Below, piece by piece: positions 43,601 through 50,409 of a stretch of 64,000 bases of DNA. Origin of the DNA: Kineosporiaceae bacterium (GTDB lineage: Bacteria > Actinomycetota > Actinomycetes > Actinomycetales > Kineosporiaceae). A program made the translations under genes and the position numbers. Each line of letters begins with the position of its first letter. Position 1 is the first letter of the stretch. The DNA lies in NCBI GenBank assembly GCA_016713225.1, contig JADJPO010000001.1, positions 558,001-622,000 of the forward strand, written 5' to 3'. The notes under the pieces are model-generated. The model made no database searches. It had not been told where the DNA came from and saw only the letters and a list, made by a program, of their open reading frames with translations.

Positions 43601-44146
43601 TTGACCCGCGCGCCGTGGCGTGAGGAGTACGAGGAGGTCCCTGCCTCGATGCACGCCGAACAGAACGGCGTCGCAGCCGGACAGGCGATCGGACGGGACC
43701 TGGTGTACCGGCTGTACTTCCACGGGCCGGCGTACCAGGTGGTGGACGTCGCGGCCCGTGCCGGGGACGGGACGGCCGCCCGCATGGCGAACCCGTTGCC
43801 GGACAACCACGTTCCGGACAGCCAGCAGACGGTCACCGGCCCACGGCTCACCGAGCTGTGCTTCCAGACCGCGGGCCTGTTCCAGGCTGCGGGCACCGGC
43901 GAGTTGGCGCTGCCCAACGCCGTCGGGGCGATGCACCTGGTGCGTGACCCCAACCATGTCGATGCCACCGGTCTGCACGCGGTGCTCCGGGCACGGGAAG
44001 GCGACGGCCCCCCGGTGTTCGACGGGCACGTAGCCGATGGGCAGGGGCGGGTGGTGTTGCGGCTCAGTGGTTACCGCACCATCGCTCTTCCCGCGCCGAT
44101 GCCGCACGAGGTGCGCGACCCGCTGCGCGCCGTCCTGATCGGCTGA
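34664..44146 (+). CDS. Giant KS-AT-KS-(ACP)6-KR-DH fatty acid/polyketide synthase
   Basis: 3160 residues. KS1 about 5-465 (Cys217 in TDAACASGLAA, EAHGTSTSVGD, NIGHLKAAAG). AT about 610-960 (Ser713 in GHSLGEYG; HAFH motif, malonyl type). KS2 about 1000-1505 (Cys1247 in INAACASTTQA, SHETYTPARGGS, TKGFTGHAMGAG, so all three catalytic positions are kept). Six ACPs about 1605-2240. KR about 2500-2800 (VTGAAGSIV, Tyr2725 in QPDYAAANN). Double-hotdog DH about 2830-3130 (His2868 in LYDHRIEGIPVLPG; FHGPAY). No ER or TE. Tandem ACPs and the KR/DH style resemble PfaA of PUFA synthases, but the second KS and single-chain layout do not. Every ACP has LGVDTVKQ, i.e. Thr (1643, 1754, 1865, 1975, 2086, 2194) in place of the phosphopantetheine Ser. 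Product unknown; function inferred as iterative synthesis of an unsaturated lipid or polyene. Confidence 0.92.
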   Translation: MNAPGSRQVAIVGMAAIMPDAPDAEAFWGNITGGRYSISDVPPERWDPELYYDPDHHAPDKTYSKIGGWVREFPWDPIAWKLPVPPMVAKQMDEGQRWTISAARAALVDAGWPAWDIDSDKVAVVLGNAIGGEKHYRSSMRIEMPEFLRALTNSPAFAALDGATRERVLAEASTSYLANFTEITEDTMPGELSNVLAGRVANLFNFRGPNFTTDAACASGLAATWAAVDGLIEGHYDAVITGGVDRNMSVSAFVKFCKIGALSADGTRPFDAGANGFVMGEGAALFVLQRLEDAEKAGRRIYAVLTGLAGSSDGKGKGITAPNPVGQKLALQRAWAMAGADPASAGAIEAHGTSTSVGDAAELSSLTAIFGAAGVAPGSIALGSVKSNIGHLKAAAGTAGLFKMVRSLHEKVLAPSLNFNVPNPNVDWAATPFRVNTELRDWPAPANGDVRRGGVSAFGFGGTNFHAVVEEYSPGRYSHEPRVFAAAAVPAAPATAVVTAAAKPARPPLRGALVIGGADDASIVAQVREHLAQAKAGTGVAAAPPVAPDPTLASAAVRVAIDYADAKDLAGKLAKTLTAFETAASKGAAAATALWRMLRSQGVFVGRGPAPKVAFLYTGQGSQYANMLSELRAAEPVVAQTFDRADAVMTPLLGRPLSSYIFIDGADPAAVKQLENQLRQTEITQPAVLATDLSLQALLAEYGIVPDMVMGHSLGEYGALVAAGSLTFEAALEAVSARGREMASLEVPDKGAMAAVFGPLTEIQRIVDETSATGGYVVVANINSTSQAVVGGSTAGVEQAVEKFAAAGINAIRIPVSHAFHTSIVAPASEPLVGQLRRLNVQPPSMPLVANVTGDFYPANATVDDMLDMLGKQVASPVQFVKGLDTLYRAGARVFVEVGPKKALHGFAEDVLSSTYDDVLALFTNHPKLGDAASVNQALCGLWANGLGLAAPAPAPSSGHAASPSSVPAASGTLVPAERNVTLHSPDERDVTSRPGAGDPVAITGAALGLPGVPRVFDDENVARILAGQQFIEAVPHRVRQRMVDMRITRLVKSEIGGPSFETITDEAEVIKLAGQYAPVDVVAEFGVDAARDEALDDATRLAIGAGLDALRDAGIPLVMRYKQTTLGTKLPEKWALPDSMRDDTGVIFASAFPGYNNFAKDLEEYFTSRGHREQLLALEAVRARMTGTEAAAVEVDRRIGELRHELETHPYSFDRRFIFRALAMGHSQFAELIGARGPNTQINAACASTTQAVSLAEDWIRTGRARRVIIVSADVATAEHLMPWITSGFLASGAAATDDIVADAATPFDRRRHGMIVGMGAASLVIESADAAAERGIAPICEVLAAITANSAFHGTRLDVEHIGGIMESLVRQAEARGIARAEIASSTMFVSHETYTPARGGSAAAEINALRRVFGPQADQIVITNTKGFTGHAMGAGIEDVVAVKALETGVVPPVPNFREVDPGLGSLNLSVGGSYDVRYALRLAAGFGSQIAMTLSRWIAPPTGRRPLPNDLGYQHRIVDTAAFHRWLDGAAGHSGAELEVNLRRLRVVDAGVPTAAPAAVAAMPAATVTPVPVPAAAAAPVTAAAAAPVTAAAAAPAAPAPVEDPVTTTVVGIVAELTGYPAELLDLDLDLEADLGVDTVKQAEVFAAVREHFDVERDPNLRLRDFPTLTHVIGWVRDKTGIQPAAAPAMAPAVAAPAAVAAPVVATPAAEPAQDPVLVTVTAIVAELTGYPPELLDPDLDLEADLGVDTVKQAEVFAAVREHFDVERDPNLQLRDFPTLAAVVGWVRSKKPELAAAVAVPVAAAPVVAPVTVAAAAAPAPAPAPDSVLVAVTAIVAELTGYPPELLDPDLDLEADLGVDTVKQAEVFAAVREHYDVERDPNLQLRDFPTLAAVVGWVRSKKPDLAVVPAAVPVVASAPVATTPDPVAPVVQTGQDPVLAAVTAIVAELTGYPPELLDPDLDLEADLGVDTVKQAEVFAAVREHYDVERDPNLQLRDFPTLASVVGWVHSKKPELAAQAAAVVAAVPVPAAPVQPAASAEPAADGGDEVASVVVGIVAELTGYPPELLDLDLDLEADLGVDTVKQAEVFAAVREHYGVERDPNLQLRDFPTLNLVIGWVREKTGIQPNVAASVAAPAVAEAVPAVDASSPGSSGDEVESVVVGIVAELTGYPPELLDLDLDLEADLGVDTVKQAEVFAAVREHYGVERDPNLQLRDFPTLNLVIGWVREKTGIQPASATQSVPEVAESSIPDGRDVTSHSSGERDVTSRSVGSGLVRGDLGAIDGLPRRVPVAVLRPALSLCAPTGIALGEGSRVVVMLDEGGVGDSLAKRLRKLGVEVLTLEAGTATDDLLTRLGEWTTDASINGVFWLAGLDDEGALDGLDFGTWREALRRRVKALYATIRALYDSTPFLITATRLGGFHGYEPGGATSPLGGAVNGFAKAYQRECPAAVVKAVDLPASRKTAAIADVLIDEALRDGGCVEIGRPDVEHRGPARIGIALETVPFTPLGADGSPLGEGGTPLTGDSVVVVTGAAGSIVSAITADLAAASGATFHLLDLTPTPDAADPDLQTFATDKDALKPVIAARLKEAGERPTPVAIEKELARIERRAAALAAVQAVEAAGGRVRYHSVNLTDADAVVSVMRAVQAESGRVDLLLHAAGLEISRTMPDKQPAEFDLVFDVKADGWYSLVHAVPDLPIGASVVFSSVAGRFGNSGQPDYAAANNLLCAISSSLRRTRPGMRAIALDWTAWGGIGMATRGSIPKIMEMAGVQMLPPEAGVAWIRRELASSGFAGEVVVAGRLGQMAAAPDRGGNTTGLDADAVVGQGISGIAPVTGEVSVDVNDGVVVTTMLDPAVQPFLYDHRIEGIPVLPGVMGMESFAEAALAGARLAGLEVGGDSGYRVAEITDVRFLAPCKFYRDEPRAIRVSVVLDPVSAPDAGDGQDLVARCVLTAERTLAGSSTPRVDVHFTGTVRLTRAPWREEYEEVPASMHAEQNGVAAGQAIGRDLVYRLYFHGPAYQVVDVAARAGDGTAARMANPLPDNHVPDSQQTVTGPRLTELCFQTAGLFQAAGTGELALPNAVGAMHLVRDPNHVDATGLHAVLRAREGDGPPVFDGHVADGQGRVVLRLSGYRTIALPAPMPHEVRDPLRAVLIG
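37597..37645. repeat. In-frame palindromic element, copy A (AT-KS2 linker)
   Basis: 49-bp imperfect palindrome; the outer arms of 15 bases match at 13 positions. It encodes about 16 residues (RNVTLHSPDERDVTSR) in the linker between AT and KS2. It is 42/49 identical to copy B at 41434-41482 and in the same reading frame. Confidence 0.75.
39480..41390 (+). repeat. Six tandem ACP-coding repeats
   Basis: Six units spaced 333, 333, 330, 333 and 324 bp (Thr codons at 39590, 39923, 40256, 40586, 40919, 41243). The core around GGATCTGGAGGCGGATCTGG is identical at the DNA level including silent positions, while the Ala/Pro linkers differ. This points to gene conversion or recent duplication. Confidence 0.93.
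41434..41482. repeat. In-frame palindromic element, copy B (ACP6-KR linker)
   Basis: 49 bp with perfect 15-base outer arms (41434-41448 and 41468-41482) and a partly paired centre. Encodes RDVTSHSSGERDVTSR between the last ACP and the KR region, in the same frame as copy A. Confidence 0.78.
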
Positions 44147-44230
44147 CGGCACCGCGACATGCCGAGCTCCGATCCATCCGTCCATCACGAGTCCATGCGC
44201 CACGAGTCCCCCGGAGCGAGGGAAACGACT

Positions 44231-47200
44231 GTGTCCCAGAAGAGTTTTCGACGACTGGCGGTTCTTGATCGAGGCGAGGACGCCGTCCGGGTGCTGCTGT
44301 CGGTCGCTGAACTGAACCGATCCGGCACGGGCAACGGCGGCGTGCCGATGACCACCCTCGCGGTGCACGCCGAGCCCGCCGAGAACGCCTGGTTCGCCCG
44401 GGAGGCGGACGGCGAACTGGTACTGGGCGAACAGCTCTACACCGGTGAGCCGGACGGGCGGCGCTACTCTCAGCTGCTCGATCTGGACGCCGTGGTCGCC
44501 CTGCTCACCCGGGCCGGGGTGGATGTGGTGTGGCTCGGTCACAGCGTCGTCGGCGATCAACTGCGGTTCACCGAACGATGTGCCGCGGCCGGGATCGTCG
44601 TGGTCGGACCCGCCGCGGACACGGTGCGGTTGATCGACGACCGGGTCGCGTTCCGGACCGCGGTGGCCGCCGCCGGGCTGCCCTTGGTGCCCTGGAGCGA
44701 CGGTTCGGTCAACACCCTGGACGGCGCCGCCGACGTGGCGGACGAACTGGGCTATCCGGTGCGGCTGCTGGCCGTCGATGCCAGTGGCCGGCGCGGCGTC
44801 GTCGCGGTGCCGGACGCTGCCGCGCTGCCCGCTGCCTTCGACGAGGCCCAGATGCGGGCGCGGCACGCGGCGAGCCATCCCACCGACAATCCCGAACTCC
44901 TGGTGGAGCGCCACCTCGGGCCGACCCGCAAGGTCGAGGTGGTGATCGCTGCCGACGACGCCGGCACGATCTGGACGCTCGACGTCCGGGACACCAGCCT
45001 GCAACGTGACCACCAACGCATCCTGTTGGAGTCGCCTGCGCCGGGTCTGTCCCACGAGCTCGAGGAGGCGTTGCGGGAGACGGCGGTCGGGGTCTGCCGC
45101 GCCGTCGGGTACCGCAACACCGGCACGGTGCGATTCGTCCTCGATCCAGATGGTGAGCGGTTCTACGTCACGGGAGTGGACGCTCGGCTGCAGCTGGAAC
45201 CGGCTCTGACCGAAGAGGTCTGCGGCATCGACCTGGTCTCGTTGCGGCTTCGCCTGGCCGCCGGTGACCGGCTCGACGGGAAGGCCCCGGTCACGAGCGG
45301 GCACGCGGTGGAGGTGCGGTTGCACGCCCAGGACCCGCTCGATGCCTTCAACGCCACCCCGGGCCGGGTCGCCCTGGTGGAGTTCCCCGCCGGTGCCGGG
45401 GTGCGGGTCGAGGCCGGGGTGCGGGTCGGCGATCAGGTCTCGGCAGCGTACGAGCCGTTGCTCGCCACGACCATCGCCTGGGGGCGTGATCGAGCCGAGG
45501 CCTTCGGTCGGCTGCGCCGCGCTCTCGAACGCACCAGCGTGGTGATCGAGGGGGGTGCCACGGACAGTTCCTTCCTGCTGCGCGTGCTGGACGCCGAGCC
45601 GGTGCGAACCGGTGGGGTGGACGATGCCTGGCTGGACCTCTTCGTCGGGTCCGACGGTCATGTCCCACCGCCGGATCCGTTGGCGGTGGTGGCCGCTGCG
45701 ATCGCCGCCTACGACCTGGACGCTGCGCAGGCCCAGACGGCCTTCCTGGCCCGCGCTGCCCGCGGTCGCCCGGAATCACCGGCCGAGGTGGGCGAGCGCA
45801 TCGCCCTCAGCTATCGAGGCGCCACGTATCGCCTGAGCGTCGACCGCACCGCCGTCAACTCGTATCGAGTCGCCCCCGTGGTGGGGGTCGGCGTCGCTCA
45901 GCCCCCCGGGGTCGAGGTGTGGACCGAACGGGTCAATGCCTTCGAGCGCCGGGTGCTGGTCGGTGGCCGTCGTCACCTGGCCCGCGTGGTGCCGGCCGGG
46001 TCGTCGTTCCTGGTGGACGTCGACGGCGCGGGGCACGAGGTGACCCGGGCCGACGGAGTCGTGGTGGCCGCCCCCGGGCCGGCCATCGTGGTCTCGATCA
46101 ACGTTGCCGTGGGTGACCAGATCTACGCCGGTGACCTGGTGGCGGTGCTCGAGACCATGAAGATGGAGACCCCGCTCTACTCGCCGGTCAACGGCAGCGT
46201 GATCGGGGTCGATGTGTCGCCGAACGCCCAGGTCGGTGCCGGCGCCAGCCTGCTGCGGGTGCGTGGCCACGAGGACTCGGACGCGGCGGTGGACGCGGAC
46301 GGGGCGCACGTCGTCCTCGATCTCGCCGGGCTGACGTCGGCGGACGGGGCCGACACCGGGGTAGCGACCGGTGAGGTCGCCTCGCCGTGCCGGCGGCTGT
46401 ACGCGCGGTTGAACAACTACCTGCTCGGCTACGACCTCGCCCCCGGAGCACTCAAGGCCCTTCTCGCCGAACAGAAGCGGTTGTCCACCGACTGCGACCC
46501 AGCGGACGAGTGCCTGTCCGACTGTGAGGACTCGCTGTTGGATCTCTACGCTGATCTCGGGGCGCTCTATCGCCCGCGTACCGAGTCGGCGGGCGGCGGT
46601 ATGGACGACCCGACCTCGACCGGCACCCAGGAGTACCTGCACTCGTACCTGCAATGGCTGGACGCCGACCGCGCCGGGTTGTCGACGGCCTACCGTGACC
46701 GGCTGCGTCGGGCGCTGAGCCGATATGGCGTCAACGGTCTCGACCGCAGCCCGGACGTCGAGGCCGCCGTGGTGCGGTTGTTCCGCTCGGTCGGCCGGTT
46801 GCGCGAGATCACGCCGTTGGTGGTCGCCGTCCTGCAGCGCCGGCTCGCGGCCCGGGATGCGTTGGTGCAGACGGCTACCACGGAACGCCGGCGGCGCTAC
46901 GACCGGTTGGCCGCGGCGACCCAGGGTCGCTACCAGGTCGTGGCCGACCTGGCGCGCGACGTCCGCTTCCACTTCTACGACGAACCCGTCCTCGAAGGCA
47001 TCGTCAGTGGACTCGTCGAGCAGCTGGAGGGCGACCTGGCGGCTCTGGCCGTGGATCCGTCCGGCCCACAGCGGGAAGAGCACATCGCCGCGTTGGTCGA
47101 CTGTGCGCAGCCGCTGCGTTCGCCGCTGTTGCGGGCCTGGTTGGATGCCGAGGGGCTCGACCCGGCGCGTCGTGAAGCCCTGCGCCAGGCCGTGCTCGAG

Positions 47201-49903
47201 GTGTACATCCGTCGCTTCTATCGGATTCGGGTGCTCGCACCGGTACGGCCGGTCGAGCAGGATGGATGGTCCCTGGCCGCCACCACCTACCCGTTGGACG
47301 ACCGCAGGATCCATCTCGTGGTCGGCTATGCCTCACTCGACCAGCTGGTGGACCTGTCCCGGGCCATGGCAGCACATCTGGCGTCGGTGCCGACCGAGTC
47401 GGAGGTCGTGGTGGACATCGTGACCTGGCGGGACGGCGAGCGCACCGACATCGACGTCACCGCGGCCGAGGTCACCTCCTTGTTGGCCCGATGCGAATTC
47501 GGTCGGGTGCTGCACCGGCTCGACGTGACCGTCACCAGCACCGCCGGTGAGGGGCCGGAGCACTTCCGTACCCAACATCTCACGTTCCGGCAGGGCACCA
47601 GGGATGGGTCGTTCACCGAGGAGCGGGTCTACCGCAATCTGCACCCGATGCTGGCCAAGCGGTTGAGTCTGTGGCGGTTGCGCAACTTCGAGCTGGAGCG
47701 GCTGTCCTCGGCCGAGGACGTCTACCTCTTCCTCGGTCAGGCGCGGGACAACCCGAAGGACCGGCGGTTGTTCGCCCTGGCAGAAGTGCGGGATCTGACA
47801 CCGGTCACCGAGCCCGAGACCGGGCGCGTCAGCTACCCCATGCTCGAACGGGTCGGGTTGCGCGCGCTCGCCGCGGTGCGGGACACCCTGGCGGCCATCC
47901 CCGATCGGCAACGGCCGGTGGCCAACCGGATCGTGCTCTACGTGCGACCGACCTGGACCGTTCCTCGCGAACACTGGCGCTTCCTGGCCAGGGCGTTCGC
48001 GCCGCTGGCCGTGGGCGCGGGGCTCGAGAAGGTGTTGTTGCGGGTGCGGATGCCCGCCGAGGACGCCGGCGGCGCCATTCGGGATGTCTCGCTGCACGTC
48101 GAGGGGTTGACCGGCGGCGGCCTCACGGTTCGGGAGGAGTCGCTCGGTAGCGCCGCGGTGGGATCGCTGACCCCCTATGCGCAGAAGGTGTTGCTGGCGA
48201 AGAGGTTCGGGGCTCCGTATCCGTACGAGGTGGTGCGCATGCTCGCACCTCCGCCGGGGACGACCGGGGCTTTCCCGCCCGGTGACTTCCTCGAGCTCGA
48301 TCTCGACGAACCCGGTGACTGCCTGATCCCGGTGGAGCGGGAACCGGGGTTGAACACGGCTCACCTGGTGGTCGGACTGCTGACCTCCTACACCGACACG
48401 GTGCCGGAGGGCGTGACCCGGGTGGCGATCCTGTCCGACCCCACCAAGGGGCTGGGCAACCTGGCCGAGCCGGAATGCCGACGAGTGAACGCGGCGTTGG
48501 CGCTGGCTGCCGACCGCAAGTTGCCGGTGGAGTGGTTCGCCGTGTCCTCGGGTGCGCTGATCGCCATGGATTCGGGCACCGAGAACATGGACTGGATCTC
48601 GTTGACCCTGCGTCGGATCATCGAGTTCACCCAGCGCGGTGGCGAGATCAACGTGATCGTCACCGGGATCAATGTCGGTGGCCAACCGTATTGGAACGCC
48701 GAGGCCACCATGCTGATGCACACCCGGGGAATCTTGATCATGACTCCGGCCAGTGCCATGGTGCTCACCGGCAAGCAGGCACTGGACTTCTCCGGTGGGG
48801 TGAGCGCCGAGGACAACTTCGGCATCGGCGGTTACGACCGGGTGATGGGTCCCAACGGTCAGGGGCAGTACTTCGCGCCGACCTTCGAGGAGGCGTGCGC
48901 CCTGCTGCTGCGGCACTACGACTTCACGTATGTCGTGCCGGGGGAGCGGTTCCCGAGGCGGCGCGCGACGTCCGACCCGATTCAGCGAGACATCCGATCC
49001 AGTGAACACCGTGCCGTGCCGGGCAGCGACTTCACGGTGGTGGGCGATGTCTTCGAGGCCAACCCTGATCGGAAGAAGCCGTTCGACATGCGGTCGGTGA
49101 TGCGTGCCGTGTCGGACGTCGATTGCGAACCGCTGGAACGTTGGCAACGCTGGGCCGACGCCGAGAACTCGATCGTGTGGGACACCACGGTCGGCGGGAT
49201 CCCGGTGTGCATGCTCGGGCTGGAGTCGCGCAACACCCCGCGACGGGGCTACGTGCCGGCCGATGGGCCACTGGCGTGGACCTCGGGGACGCTGTTCCCG
49301 CAGGCCTCTCGCAAGACGGCACGGGCGGTGAATGCCACCAGCGGCAACCGGCCGTTGGTGGTGATGGCGAATCTGTCCGGATTCGACGGATCGCCGGAAT
49401 CGATGCGGCGCTGGCAGTTGGAGTACGGCGCCGAGATCGGTCGTGCGGTGACCAACTTCCGCGGCCCGATCGTGTTCGTGGTGGTCTCGCGCTACCACGG
49501 TGGTGCCTTCGTGGTCTTCTCCAAGGCGCTCAACCCGGCAATGTCGATCGCCGCGGTCGAGGGCTCGTATGCCTCGGTGATCGGAGGTGCGCCCGCCGCC
49601 GCGACGGTGTTCGCCCGCGAGGTCAAGATCCGCACCGAGAAGGACCCCCGAGTGGTGGCCGCCCGCGAGGCCGTCGCCGCGGCGTCCCGCTCGGAGGCCC
49701 CGGCGGCGCGTGCCGCACTGGCCGAGGTGACGGCCGCGGTGCGTTCCGAGCGTCTCGGTGAGGTGGCGGACGAGTTCGATGGGATCCACACCATCGATCG
49801 CGCCCTTCAGGTCGGCTCGGTGGACGAGATCATCGCCCCGGAGCGGGTCCGGCCCTGGGTGGTACAGGCGCTGGAGGAGGGCATGGTCAACTTCGGCCAT
49901 TGA
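44231..49903 (+). CDS. Eukaryotic-style fused acyl-CoA carboxylase with degenerate biotin-carboxylase domain
   Basis: 1890 residues from GTG at 44231 (GAGGGAAA upstream; an in-frame ATG at 44159 is possible). Order: biotin-carboxylase-like domain about 1-520; biotinyl domain about 600-690 with ETMKMET (Lys644); central region about 750-1330 including NLHPMLAKRLSLWRLRNFEL, as in eukaryotic ACC; carboxyltransferase about 1340-1880 (VILSDPTKGLGN-type start, SSGALIAMDSGTENM, TASAMVLTGKQALDFSGGVS, VVSRYHGGAFVVFSKALNP). The BC domain lacks its key residues: the ATP-grasp Gly-rich loop reads AVDASGRRGV with no Lys before it, and the FIEMN-R-Q-E motif reads VTGVDARLQLE. The Mg-binding Glu residues are replaced by Arg and Gly. 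It probably supplies an extender unit to the synthase 84 bp upstream, using a separate BC, but this is inferred. Confidence 0.85.
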   Translation: MSQKSFRRLAVLDRGEDAVRVLLSVAELNRSGTGNGGVPMTTLAVHAEPAENAWFAREADGELVLGEQLYTGEPDGRRYSQLLDLDAVVALLTRAGVDVVWLGHSVVGDQLRFTERCAAAGIVVVGPAADTVRLIDDRVAFRTAVAAAGLPLVPWSDGSVNTLDGAADVADELGYPVRLLAVDASGRRGVVAVPDAAALPAAFDEAQMRARHAASHPTDNPELLVERHLGPTRKVEVVIAADDAGTIWTLDVRDTSLQRDHQRILLESPAPGLSHELEEALRETAVGVCRAVGYRNTGTVRFVLDPDGERFYVTGVDARLQLEPALTEEVCGIDLVSLRLRLAAGDRLDGKAPVTSGHAVEVRLHAQDPLDAFNATPGRVALVEFPAGAGVRVEAGVRVGDQVSAAYEPLLATTIAWGRDRAEAFGRLRRALERTSVVIEGGATDSSFLLRVLDAEPVRTGGVDDAWLDLFVGSDGHVPPPDPLAVVAAAIAAYDLDAAQAQTAFLARAARGRPESPAEVGERIALSYRGATYRLSVDRTAVNSYRVAPVVGVGVAQPPGVEVWTERVNAFERRVLVGGRRHLARVVPAGSSFLVDVDGAGHEVTRADGVVVAAPGPAIVVSINVAVGDQIYAGDLVAVLETMKMETPLYSPVNGSVIGVDVSPNAQVGAGASLLRVRGHEDSDAAVDADGAHVVLDLAGLTSADGADTGVATGEVASPCRRLYARLNNYLLGYDLAPGALKALLAEQKRLSTDCDPADECLSDCEDSLLDLYADLGALYRPRTESAGGGMDDPTSTGTQEYLHSYLQWLDADRAGLSTAYRDRLRRALSRYGVNGLDRSPDVEAAVVRLFRSVGRLREITPLVVAVLQRRLAARDALVQTATTERRRRYDRLAAATQGRYQVVADLARDVRFHFYDEPVLEGIVSGLVEQLEGDLAALAVDPSGPQREEHIAALVDCAQPLRSPLLRAWLDAEGLDPARREALRQAVLEVYIRRFYRIRVLAPVRPVEQDGWSLAATTYPLDDRRIHLVVGYASLDQLVDLSRAMAAHLASVPTESEVVVDIVTWRDGERTDIDVTAAEVTSLLARCEFGRVLHRLDVTVTSTAGEGPEHFRTQHLTFRQGTRDGSFTEERVYRNLHPMLAKRLSLWRLRNFELERLSSAEDVYLFLGQARDNPKDRRLFALAEVRDLTPVTEPETGRVSYPMLERVGLRALAAVRDTLAAIPDRQRPVANRIVLYVRPTWTVPREHWRFLARAFAPLAVGAGLEKVLLRVRMPAEDAGGAIRDVSLHVEGLTGGGLTVREESLGSAAVGSLTPYAQKVLLAKRFGAPYPYEVVRMLAPPPGTTGAFPPGDFLELDLDEPGDCLIPVEREPGLNTAHLVVGLLTSYTDTVPEGVTRVAILSDPTKGLGNLAEPECRRVNAALALAADRKLPVEWFAVSSGALIAMDSGTENMDWISLTLRRIIEFTQRGGEINVIVTGINVGGQPYWNAEATMLMHTRGILIMTPASAMVLTGKQALDFSGGVSAEDNFGIGGYDRVMGPNGQGQYFAPTFEEACALLLRHYDFTYVVPGERFPRRRATSDPIQRDIRSSEHRAVPGSDFTVVGDVFEANPDRKKPFDMRSVMRAVSDVDCEPLERWQRWADAENSIVWDTTVGGIPVCMLGLESRNTPRRGYVPADGPLAWTSGTLFPQASRKTARAVNATSGNRPLVVMANLSGFDGSPESMRRWQLEYGAEIGRAVTNFRGPIVFVVVSRYHGGAFVVFSKALNPAMSIAAVEGSYASVIGGAPAAATVFAREVKIRTEKDPRVVAAREAVAAASRSEAPAARAALAEVTAAVRSERLGEVADEFDGIHTIDRALQVGSVDEIIAPERVRPWVVQALEEGMVNFGH

Positions 49904-50035
49904 CGGTCCAGATGATCACGGGCCGGAGTGTGTGTCCGGTCACGATCGCCCCAGTGGTGGCGGCCGCGGGGTTGTGGATCCGACGCAAAGGAGTATGACT
50001 GGAGTCAGCACGGGATGACCCGGTCCACGAATGTG

Positions 50036-50083
50036 GCGAGGGGGCAGTTCCGACACCCAGGAGTGTCGGGACCGCCCCCTCGC
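50036..50083 (+). terminator. Terminator of the etfB-to-carboxylase series
   Basis: 21-base arms (50036-50056 and 50063-50083) with one mismatch and one G-U pair, loop CCAGGA, 133 bp after the carboxylase stop. Confidence 0.85.
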
Positions 50084-50136
50084 CCATGTCTCCACTCACT
50101 CCCACCCCCTTCACCCCCTTCACCCCCCCAAACCCG

Positions 50137-50226
50137 CTCATGCTCCGCGGGTGACTGCTGATGCTCCGGTGGGACGTCGATGTGGCTCCCTTCTCGACCG
50201 AATCGCGTTCCGCTGCGGAGCATGAG
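50137..50226. repeat. About 90-bp palindromic element, copy 1
   Basis: Begins CTCATGCTCCGCGG and ends with the reverse complement type CTGCGGAGCATGAG. Inside, GGTGACTG and a second ATGCTCCG follow the left end, as in copy 2. Noncoding. Confidence 0.7.
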
Positions 50227-50409
50227 GAGGGACGTCGTCGCGGTCGTCGCACCCGGGCTGGTCGTGGGCTACCTGAATCGCCTGCGTCCTCGAGCGGCGA
50301 GGTGGGCAAACGGAGGTTGGCCGCTTCGGTCAACTCCGTGTCGCCGGCGGGCCGAGGCCGCCTCGCGCAGGACCGTTGAGGTGGGACGATCAGCAGGTTG
50401 GGAGGCACG

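Larger units (their letters stand above)
49904..50409. other. Intergenic region after the carboxylase
   Basis: About 500 bp without a credible gene. It holds the operon terminator (50036-50083), a C-rich pyrimidine run (50085-50130) and the first 90-bp palindromic element (50137-50226). The rest shows nothing recognisable before the CorA-like start. Confidence 0.6.

Noticed and set aside
39158..45661. A very long open frame (over 2000 codons) on the minus strand opposite the synthase and carboxylase
   Set aside because: It mirrors the codon pattern of the real plus-strand genes, is His/Gly/Arg-rich without domains, and has no start signals. Long antisense frames are normal in high-GC DNA.
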